From contig CAMATZ010000004.1 in the NCBI GenBank assembly GCA_945861275.1, forward strand, positions 62,001 to 126,000: 64,000 bases of DNA, read 5' to 3'. Origin of the DNA: Bordetella parapertussis (GTDB taxonomy: Bacteria > Pseudomonadota > Gammaproteobacteria > Burkholderiales > SG8-41). The notes beneath the pieces are model-generated. The model ran no database searches, was not told where the DNA came from, and worked only from the letters and a program-made list of their open reading frames with translations. The position numbers were made by a program, and so were the translations under genes. Below are positions 1-6,247 of this stretch, one piece after another (positions within the stretch are counted from its first letter, which is position 1; each line of letters begins with the position of its first letter).

Positions 1-1
1 C

Positions 2-364
2 ACCGCCGCGAGTGCGGTGCAGCACGTCAAAGCCGGAAAAATCAATGCGCTCGGCGTTACTACCTTGAAACGCTGGTCGTTCATGCCGGATATCCCGACC
101 ATCGCCGAAGCGGGCATTGCGGGATTTGAAACTAATAACTGGTACGGCTACATGGTGCCGCTGCAAACACCACGGCCCATCATCAACCACCTTAACAAGG
201 AAATCACCACCATCCTGCTGCTGCCGGATGTGAAGGATTTTCTGTTTCGCCAGGGCATGGACGTCGCGCCCGGCACGCCGGAAGATTTCGCCAAATACAT
301 TAAATCCGAGACCGTGAAATGGGAAAAAGTGATCAAAGCTGCAGGACTGTACAAGTCGAACTGA
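2..364 (+). CDS. Bug/TctC-family periplasmic solute receptor, C-terminal part (5' end outside window)
   Basis: This is the last ~120 residues of a tripartite tricarboxylate transporter receptor (PF03401). The frame is open from base 2, so the gene starts before the window. Visible family features are the GKINALGVTT segment, the IPTIAEAGIAGFE loop, then the NWYGYMVP segment and a C-terminal helix containing KWEKVIKAAG. Proteins of this type are exported and bind organic anions such as carboxylates; the ligand cannot be read from this fragment. It ends 9 bp before the convergent alpha/beta hydrolase gene. The N-terminal half and signal peptide cannot be assessed. Confidence 0.9.
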   Translation, partial: TAASAVQHVKAGKINALGVTTLKRWSFMPDIPTIAEAGIAGFETNNWYGYMVPLQTPRPIINHLNKEITTILLLPDVKDFLFRQGMDVAPGTPEDFAKYIKSETVKWEKVIKAAGLYKSN

Positions 365-373
365 TGCGTCCCA

Positions 374-1228
374 TTATTTACGCGTGCTGCGAATTGTGTC
401 GAGCACTGGTAACAGATAGGTCAGGAACCGCTCGGGGTCCTCGCTCATCGGAAAATGTCCCAGTCCCTCCATGATCACGGCTTGCGTACCTTTGATGCGC
501 CGCGCCAGATCACGGGTGTCGTCGGGCGTGCAGGAATAGTCGTATTCGCCTGACAGCAGATAAAGCGGACAGCGCGCAGTATCGATCTCTTCGACGCGCG
601 CGCGGATGTCACCGTCCCTGGTGTAGAAATGAAGATCGCCCTTGAACACACCGGGCCCGCCCTGCATGTAGTGCCACAGCGTCTCCCAGCGCTCCGCCTG
701 CGGGCTGCGCGGCCCCATCAGGCCTGAAACAATCCCCGCCGCGACTTCACCGCCGTGCACATCCGGACGATGCAGCCAATCGAGATCATAGTAAGGCTCG
801 ACGTGGGCGCCCGCCTGCAGGCCTATGATCGCGCCGAAACGCTCCGGATACTCCAGTGCCAGGTGCAATGCAATGCGCCCGCCGATCGAACAGCCCATCG
901 CCACCGGACGCTCGAGTTGCAGTGCGTCCACTACCGTCATGATGATGTCGAGGTAATTACGCGACGTGAGCTGGTAATCGGTGTTGTGCCAGCCGGCGGG
1001 CGGCGATGACTTACCGTGCCATGGCAGGTCAAACGCAATCACGCGAAAGTGTTGCAGGATGCGCGGCGCGTTGAGGATACCCCGGTACTGGCGCGTGTCG
1101 GCGCCTGCCGTGTGCAGACACAGCAAGGGTATGCCCGCGCCTGCCTCCTCCACGTACAGGCGGTGCGGCTTACCCAGCAGGTCGAGGTGCAGGTAGCGGC
1201 CAGTGACCGGTTCGAAGCGCGCACTCAT
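374..1228 (-). CDS. alpha/beta-fold hydrolase
   Basis: A 284-residue cytoplasmic alpha/beta hydrolase of normal length. The nucleophile elbow is GCSIGG with Ser114. Asp230 in SGEYDYS and His258 in GLGHFPMSEDP complete a plausible catalytic triad, and the oxyanion strand region is PLLCLHTAGAD near residue 35. The fold covers esterases, C-C bond hydrolases and dehalogenases, and the substrate cannot be told. The start ATG overlaps the TGA of the upstream SCP2-like gene by four bases (ATGA), so the two are probably translationally coupled and work together. The CMD gene that follows in the opposite direction suggests breakdown of an aromatic or lactone-type compound, which is inference. Confidence 0.9.
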   Translation of the reverse strand: MSARFEPVTGRYLHLDLLGKPHRLYVEEAGAGIPLLCLHTAGADTRQYRGILNAPRILQHFRVIAFDLPWHGKSSPPAGWHNTDYQLTSRNYLDIIMTVVDALQLERPVAMGCSIGGRIALHLALEYPERFGAIIGLQAGAHVEPYYDLDWLHRPDVHGGEVAAGIVSGLMGPRSPQAERWETLWHYMQGGPGVFKGDLHFYTRDGDIRARVEEIDTARCPLYLLSGEYDYSCTPDDTRDLARRIKGTQAVIMEGLGHFPMSEDPERFLTYLLPVLDTIRSTRK

Positions 1229-1590
1229 GGTGCCGCCTCGCTCGGCCGCAGCGCCGCCATCACGTCCTTGAAATAAAGCAGATTGGACATCAATGGATGC
1301 AGATTACCCTCCATGCGCAATGCGCGGCGCTTGACCAGCGCGAACAGGTCGTGAAAACCGGGCGCGGGGGACGCCTGCCAGAATTGTTCCCACGTCTCAT
1401 GCGAAGCACGCAACGCAAACGTCCATGACGGCATCGCGAACGGGCCGCGTGTCACTGACATGATGCGTCCGGCACTGATTTTGACCAACCATGGAATATC
1501 ACCCACTTCGACCAGAAAAGTAGTGTCCACGAAACGCCCGCGCCATACGAGCCTGTCGTTGGCGTTTACCCGTTGTGCGAGTTGCTCCAT
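1225..1590 (-). CDS. SCP2-like sterol-carrier-domain protein
   Basis: A 121-residue protein with no signal peptide or membrane segment. Its pattern (a FLVEVGDIPWLVKI strand pair, then GPFAMPSWTFALRAS, then an aromatic-rich helix with WEQFW, ending in HPLMSNLLYFKDVM) matches small SCP2-fold proteins found beside hydrolases and CMD proteins. These may bind a hydrophobic ligand or an acyl-CoA; nothing catalytic is visible. It is first in a two-gene operon with the hydrolase, joined by an ATGA overlap. The intergenic space to the divergent CMD gene is 83 bp and must hold promoters for both directions. The family call is by resemblance. Confidence 0.65.
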   Translation of the reverse strand: MEQLAQRVNANDRLVWRGRFVDTTFLVEVGDIPWLVKISAGRIMSVTRGPFAMPSWTFALRASHETWEQFWQASPAPGFHDLFALVKRRALRMEGNLHPLMSNLLYFKDVMAALRPSEAAP

Positions 1591-1673
1591 TGCGTTGCAG
1601 TCCGTTGCTGGGTGTCAGGGCGCAAAGTATACTCCCGGCCATTTCCACCACGAAGCTTCGGCGAAAGCTACAC

Positions 1674-2447
1674 ATGACCACACGCAGTGAATTGCGCCAG
1701 CGCGGCGAGGCCATGCGCACGCGCCTGTTCGGTGCGGAACCCTCCGCCTGTGCAAACAGCGACGCAGTACCCAACTTTCGCGATCTCATCTCCGAAACCG
1801 AATTCGGCAGCGTGTGGTGCCGCCCCGGCCTCGCGCTGCCGCAGCGCATGATCTGCACGCTGACGGCACTGGCTTCGGTGCAGCGCCAGCCGGCATTGCG
1901 CCGCTACGTCGGCGCCGCGCTCAACATCGGGCTCGAAGCCGTCGCCATTCAGGAAGTGCTCATCCAGATTGGCATCTACGCCGGCTTCACCGCATCCGAA
2001 GAAGCATTGGATAGCGCCGCCAGCGTGTTCACGCAGCGCGGCATAACCATTCCCGTGCAAGCGCCGCGCGACGACGCGCTCGACACACTGTCCGCGCAAG
2101 GCTACGCACTGCTCAAAACCCTGCACCGCGATGACGGCAACAAGGGCTATGCATCCCCTGACAACACCGTTACCGCTGCGCTGTATCCTGTCGCCATCCA
2201 GTATGGTTACGGTGAAATCTGGTTTCGACCCGGCCTCGATCAGCGCCAGCGCGTGCTGTGCTCGGTGGCAAGCTTCACCGCGCTGCGCCTTGAGGGCCAG
2301 GCCAGGAAATTCGGACAGGCCGCACTGAACCTCGGTTTCACCCGCAGCGAAGTCATCGAGGCGGTCATTCAGACCGCGCCGTTCAGCGGCTACGCGCCGG
2401 CACTCAACGCGCTGGCGGCGCTGAGCGAGGTACTGCGGCTGGCGTGA
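1674..2447 (+). CDS. tandem-domain carboxymuconolactone decarboxylase (CMD) family protein
   Basis: A 257-residue protein made of two CMD (PF02627) halves. The first, about residues 30-125, contains FGSVWCRPGLALPQRMICTL and IQEVLIQIGIYAG. The second, about 145-250, repeats this as YGEIWFRPGLDQRQRVLCSV and VIEAVIQTAPFSGY. CMD proteins are small helical enzymes or peroxidase-like AhpD relatives; the CxxC of AhpD is absent, so a decarboxylase or lactonase-like role is more likely. I chose ATG 1674 over the ATG at 1575 because homology begins there and the earlier stretch lies over the upstream gene. It is divergent from the SCP2/hydrolase pair, probably forming one catabolic locus. Confidence 0.85.
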   Translation: MTTRSELRQRGEAMRTRLFGAEPSACANSDAVPNFRDLISETEFGSVWCRPGLALPQRMICTLTALASVQRQPALRRYVGAALNIGLEAVAIQEVLIQIGIYAGFTASEEALDSAASVFTQRGITIPVQAPRDDALDTLSAQGYALLKTLHRDDGNKGYASPDNTVTAALYPVAIQYGYGEIWFRPGLDQRQRVLCSVASFTALRLEGQARKFGQAALNLGFTRSEVIEAVIQTAPFSGYAPALNALAALSEVLRLA

Positions 2448-2462
2448 CCATGCCTGTCGCAA

Positions 2463-2558
2463 ATGGGGTTAGACTAGAATGTGCTGGAGCGTTCTAAATA
2501 AATTAAAAAACTTCAATAAAAACAATCGGTTATATAACTATATCGAGTCTGACCCCAT
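2463..2558. repeat. MITE-like inverted-repeat element
   Basis: An AT-rich 96-bp island lies between two GC-rich genes. It is bounded by 16-bp imperfect inverted arms, ATGGGGTTAGACTAGA at 2463-2478 and, inverted, ATGGGGTCAGACTCGA at 2543-2558 (two mismatches). The TGGGGTCAGACTC core resembles ends seen around REP-associated transposase relics in proteobacteria. No transposase is encoded, so this would be a non-autonomous remnant. It ends 9 bp from the stop of the chromate transporter gene. Confidence 0.55.
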
Positions 2559-2567
2559 TATTAACTT

Positions 2568-3098
2568 TCAGCCGCTGAAAGCCGAGGCGCCTGCTCCCAC
2601 GCCTGCGGCAATCAGCAGCAACAGCACCGGAGACAAGCCAAAACGCTCTGCGCCAAAAACCATCGCCGCACCCGCCAGCAATGCGGGATGAATCTCGAAC
2701 ACCGGGCGCGCCAGCGATGTGGCAGTCACTGCCAGCAATCCGACAGCGGCAGCGCCGGCAAAACGCCCAAACGCGCGGAACCGCGGATAGCGATTCAGGC
2801 GCGTAACCACGCCCGCGGAGCCGGCTGCGAGCAGCACTGGAATGGCGAACACCGCAGCGGTCGCCGCCAGCGCGCCACTGATTCCCGCGACGAAGTATCC
2901 GACATACGCCGCCAGGATAAGCACCGGCCCCGGCGTCGCATGTGCAAAGCCCACGCCGAGCGCAAATTGTTGTGGCGTGAGCCAGCCGGTCTCGGCCACT
3001 GTGATGCGCTCGACCAAGGGCAACGCAGCGCCACCGCCGCCGAATGCCGTCGCGCCAACGACGAGAAACCTCGCGATCAGTTCGAAGATTTCAGCCAT
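2568..3098 (-). CDS. chromate transporter, C-terminal half protein (ChrA family)
   Basis: A 176-residue inner-membrane protein equal to one half of a bidomain ChrA (PF02417). It begins MAEIFELIARFLVVGATAFGG, carries the family turn GFAHATPGPVL, and has about five hydrophobic segments. Such half-size proteins are encoded in pairs that form opposed halves of a chromate (or sulfate-like anion) exporter. The start at 3098 was chosen because the residues before it in the open frame are not family-like and lie inside the preceding gene. It overlaps the first-half gene by 8 bp, so the pair is one transcription and translation unit. Confidence 0.85.
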   Translation of the reverse strand: MAEIFELIARFLVVGATAFGGGGAALPLVERITVAETGWLTPQQFALGVGFAHATPGPVLILAAYVGYFVAGISGALAATAAVFAIPVLLAAGSAGVVTRLNRYPRFRAFGRFAGAAAVGLLAVTATSLARPVFEIHPALLAGAAMVFGAERFGLSPVLLLLIAAGVGAGASAFSG

Positions 3099-3633
3099 GG
3101 TCACTCTCCCCGCCCAGCAATGCGCCGACCAGCCCCGCGCCCACCACCAGCAGCACCGCATGCACAAAAAATCCCAGCACCGCGCCCGCGAGCAGCATCA
3201 CCATCAGCAACGGTTGTTTGGCTTCGCTGCGCGCAAGCCGCCACATCGAAGCCGCCAGCAAGCCGACCACCGCAATCTGTATGCCGGTCAGCGCGCCCTG
3301 CACCCACGGCGTGCCCGGCAGCGCGGCGGCGCCTGCCGCCGCTACGATCATCATCAATGTTGCCGGTGCAATATAGGCCGTGGCGCCAAGCAGCGCACCC
3401 GGCCAGCCGCGCAGGCGCCAGCATAGGTAAGCCACCATCTGTATGCCGGTGGAACCCGGCAGTGTCTTGGTAAACGCCAGCGCTTCGCTGATATCGCTCT
3501 CCCGCAGCCACTGGCGCTGATCGACCAGACCACGCTGCAGCATGCTCACGGTCGCGCCCAACCCGCCAAAGGCGAGCGCACCCAGGCGCAATAACACCCA
3601 ACTCATCTGCGCCAACCCCGGCTTGGTGTTCAT
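3091..3633 (-). CDS. chromate transporter, N-terminal half protein (ChrA family)
   Basis: A 180-residue membrane protein homologous in layout to the following gene. It has the LGALAFGGLGATVSM start, then a WLRESDISEALAFTKTLPG segment with the STGIQ turn of ChrA (equivalent to ATPGPV in the other half), followed by several long hydrophobic stretches. Together the two genes encode a heterodimeric chromate-type transporter, known in this family as short-chain CHR pairs. Its stop overlaps the partner start. The gene starts 9 bp from the end of the MOSC gene, on the same strand, so all three may be co-transcribed. The true substrate may be another oxyanion. Confidence 0.85.
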   Translation of the reverse strand: MNTKPGLAQMSWVLLRLGALAFGGLGATVSMLQRGLVDQRQWLRESDISEALAFTKTLPGSTGIQMVAYLCWRLRGWPGALLGATAYIAPATLMMIVAAAGAAALPGTPWVQGALTGIQIAVVGLLAASMWRLARSEAKQPLLMVMLLAGAVLGFFVHAVLLVVGAGLVGALLGGESDHG

Positions 3634-3642
3634 CGCTGTCCT

Positions 3643-4431
3643 TTATTCAATAACAGCAACCTCATCACCCACTCGAATCTCGCCACCTGCACCCGACAAC
3701 ATCCCGACGCCAAACGTCGGCTCGCGCTGCGCAAACGCTTTGACCAGCGTTTGCATCACCTGCAAATCGCGCTCGCCGGTCAACGGATTGGCGTGCGTGG
3801 CAAGACAGCGCACTTTGGGCACTACGCTTTCAAACGCCACGTTGCCCACACGCAACCTGCGGCCCACCCACGCTTGTTCTTGCCACGCAGCCACACCTTC
3901 GATCACGATGTTATGACGAAAGCGAAGCTCGTTGAGATTCGCATCGCCCAGTGCCGCGCCTGCGGACGCCAAACTTTCGCGGCTGTGCAGCGTGACCTGC
4001 CCTGCCTGGTTGTCCTGATAACGTGGCGTCGCGCCATCACCCACCAGCTTCAACGGCAGGCGCGCGGGCTCGCCTTGCAAAGGATTTTCAGCGAGCGACA
4101 GGACGTAGCCGGTAATCGCATCCACCAGCCGCTGGCGCCCGGCCTCGTCCAGGGAGGCGTTCGCAAGTTCTTTATTTTCATAAGAAATTATTAGCCGTTG
4201 CAGATGATCGTCAAATCGCACGTGGAGGCGTGCAAGGCCTGGCGTGTTCGCCAGTACCACGCCGTGGTATTTACGGCACCATGCGGCGTCCGCCACCGGT
4301 GCATCCGCAAAACGGAAATTCAGCACTCGGTCACCTGCCACTCTTCCACCGGGCAACACCGCGATGCGCTCTACTGGCTCCGGCGTGAAACCTTTGACCG
4401 GGTAACGATACAGTGCGGTAACTTTTGGCAT
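3643..4431 (-). CDS. MOSC domain-containing protein
   Basis: A 262-residue cytoplasmic protein with an N-terminal beta-barrel domain (ALYRYPVKGF at about residue 5) and a C-terminal MOSC domain. The latter shows LRFRHNIVIEG and the conserved cysteine in RCLATHANPLTGERD, the residue thought to hold sulfur or molybdenum cofactor in YcbX/mARC-type proteins. It may be a molybdenum-dependent N-hydroxylamine reductase-like protein or a sulfur carrier; the iron-sulfur domain of YcbX is absent. Start 4431 was preferred to the ATG at 4488 because MPKVTALYRYP matches the family N-terminus. It is divergent from the dehydrogenase gene at 4505. Confidence 0.85.
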   Translation of the reverse strand: MPKVTALYRYPVKGFTPEPVERIAVLPGGRVAGDRVLNFRFADAPVADAAWCRKYHGVVLANTPGLARLHVRFDDHLQRLIISYENKELANASLDEAGRQRLVDAITGYVLSLAENPLQGEPARLPLKLVGDGATPRYQDNQAGQVTLHSRESLASAGAALGDANLNELRFRHNIVIEGVAAWQEQAWVGRRLRVGNVAFESVVPKVRCLATHANPLTGERDLQVMQTLVKAFAQREPTFGVGMLSGAGGEIRVGDEVAVIE

Positions 4432-4504
4432 AGTGATTCCCACGAGGAATGCGGTCATTTTAGCGTAAACTTCCCTACCTGAATTCATTCATCAAGGAGC
4501 GAAC

Positions 4505-5389
4505 ATGGAACTGAACAACAGCATCGGCGTTACCAGCACCGGCGACATGGGACAAGGTGTGGCCATGTGCATCAAAGCCATGGGTTTTAACGTGTGCATG
4601 GCCACGGATGGCCGCAGCTCGCGCACCCGGGCACTCGGCGAAAAAGCCGGTCTCACCGACTGCGGCTCGCTGGAAAAACTGGTACAGACCTGCGACATGG
4701 TGCTGTCAGTGCTCGACCCCGGCGCCGCCGTCACCAACGCGCGCGCCATCGCCGCCGCATGCAAAGCAACTTCGCGCAAAATCGTATTCGTCGAATGCAA
4801 CGCCGTCGCACCGCAAACCATGACTGAAATCACCGGCATCATGGATGCTGTGGGCTGCACCGTCGTCGACGCCGGCATCGTCGGCCCGCCGCCGCGCGGC
4901 ACCGCCAAGCAACGCTTTTATGTATCAGGCCCGCACGCGCACCTGATGAACCGCATCAACAGCGCGCAAATCAACGTGCGCGTGGCCGGCGAAAAAATCG
5001 GCGACGCTTCCGCGGTGAAAATGTGTTACGCCGCTCTCACCAAAGGCAGTGTCGCACTCGGCACCGAGCTGCTCATCGCCGCGCGCAAGTTGGGTGTTGA
5101 CAAGACGCTCGAAGCGGAATTCAAGAGCAGCCAGGCTGAGCTGCACGAATCCGTGTTGAGCCGTTCGTCCCGCATGCCATTCAAGGCTTATCGCTGGGTG
5201 CCCGAAATGAATGAAATTGCAAAAACCTTTGAAGGTGTAGGACTGACGCCGCGCATGTTCCAGGGCGCAGCGGACATGTACGCCCAAATCGCCACCACGT
5301 CCCAGGGTAAAGAATCCCCCGAAGAAGCACGCGACAAAAACCGCAGCGGTAGCGACGTGATTAACGGATTGGCGGATTCCATAAAATAG
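4505..5389 (+). CDS. NAD(P)-dependent beta-hydroxyacid dehydrogenase-like protein (6PGDH fold, DUF1932)
   Basis: A 294-residue soluble oxidoreductase. The N-terminal Rossmann part has GVTSTGDMGQGVAMC where a canonical GxGxMG would lie (the first glycines are replaced), and DRSS-type residues follow in ATDGRSSRTR. The C-terminal helical half (from about 190) matches the DUF1932 type seen in phosphogluconate-dehydrogenase-like enzymes, with KMCYAALTKGSVAL carrying the Lys-x-x-x(N/Y) catalytic-helix position. It is preceded by AAGGAG and divergent from the MOSC gene. The substrate is unknown; a 2-hydroxy acid or imine is typical of the fold. It is followed after only nine bases by the exported protein in the same frame. 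Confidence 0.8.
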   Translation: MELNNSIGVTSTGDMGQGVAMCIKAMGFNVCMATDGRSSRTRALGEKAGLTDCGSLEKLVQTCDMVLSVLDPGAAVTNARAIAAACKATSRKIVFVECNAVAPQTMTEITGIMDAVGCTVVDAGIVGPPPRGTAKQRFYVSGPHAHLMNRINSAQINVRVAGEKIGDASAVKMCYAALTKGSVALGTELLIAARKLGVDKTLEAEFKSSQAELHESVLSRSSRMPFKAYRWVPEMNEIAKTFEGVGLTPRMFQGAADMYAQIATTSQGKESPEEARDKNRSGSDVINGLADSIK

Positions 5390-5398
5390 GAGTGGGCG

Positions 5399-6100
5399 GT
5401 CAGCATCAAAATCCGCCCAGCGCTACTCGCCGTCACCATCGCCGTGGCGCCGCCGGCCTCGTACGCCGCGCGTCCGCTGATCACCGACGATGCGCGCACG
5501 GTGGACGCCAAGGCCTGTCAGGTTGAATCGTGGGTACGCACCAACAAAGACAGCAAGGAATACTGGGCGCTGCCGGCCTGCAATTTCACCGGCAATCTGG
5601 AACTCACCTTCGGCGGCGCACGCACTTCCGACGCTGCGGGCGCCAGCACGACTGACATCGTGCTGCAGGGCAAAACGCTGTTCAAAACGCTGGAACCCAA
5701 CGGCTGGAGCGTGGGACTCGCCGCCGGCGCGGTGCGTCATCCGGGTGACGGCAAACGCGTCAGCGAACTCTACTCTTATGTGCCGGCGAGCTTTTCGTAT
5801 CTGAACGACAAAGTGGTGTTGCATACTAACGCGGGGGTGCTGCACAACACGGTGACCTCATCCACGCGAGCAACCTGGGGGCTGGCCACGGAAACCGCGC
5901 TCAACGAACGCACCTGGTTGATCGCGGAAACCTTCCAGCAAAAGCGCGGCAGGCCTTTTTATCAGGCCGGTGTGCGGTACTGGATCGTGCCCAATCACGT
6001 GCAGATCGACGCAACCTATGGCAATCGCTTCGGCGTCGGCAATGACGAACGCTGGTTTTCGATCGGCCTGCGGCTGCTGTCGCCGGCGTTTTTGCCGTGA
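5399..6100 (+). CDS. exported protein, probable outer-membrane beta-barrel; start codon not canonical
   Basis: About 230 residues. The frame upstream of the first usable start (GTG 5444) encodes a good signal peptide, SIKIRPALLAVTIAVAPPAS followed by a YA-A cleavage site, yet contains no ATG, GTG or TTG back to the stop of the previous gene (5387-5389). An AGGAG sits at 5388-5392, six bases before GTC 5399, with ATC following at 5405. The mature part (RPLITDDAR..., alternating short beta segments, aromatic C-terminus LLSPAFLP) resembles outer-membrane proteins of the phenol-degradation MetA type, but this is only a resemblance. Either a start codon has mutated or been misread, or a rare start is used. 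Confidence 0.6.
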   Translation, partial: VSIKIRPALLAVTIAVAPPASYAARPLITDDARTVDAKACQVESWVRTNKDSKEYWALPACNFTGNLELTFGGARTSDAAGASTTDIVLQGKTLFKTLEPNGWSVGLAAGAVRHPGDGKRVSELYSYVPASFSYLNDKVVLHTNAGVLHNTVTSSTRATWGLATETALNERTWLIAETFQQKRGRPFYQAGVRYWIVPNHVQIDATYGNRFGVGNDERWFSIGLRLLSPAFLP

Positions 6101-6247
6101 CACGCGAAATTCAGACTGAAAACCTCGCACACTATGCAGGGCCCTGCCGCAATCCCGTACACCCTCTGCGAATTTAATATAAACTGCTGTTTCGACTGAG
6201 AATTTCTATCACGCATACACTCTTTCGCATCACGGAAGGGCAGCAGT

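Noticed and set aside
1668-2462. 264-residue ORF antisense to the double CMD gene
   Set aside because: Rich in Arg, Gln and His without domains; a mirror of a GC-rich gene.
2479-2691. 70-residue ORF over the AT-rich element
   Set aside because: Starts inside the inverted-repeat element and then reads the transporter gene antisense.
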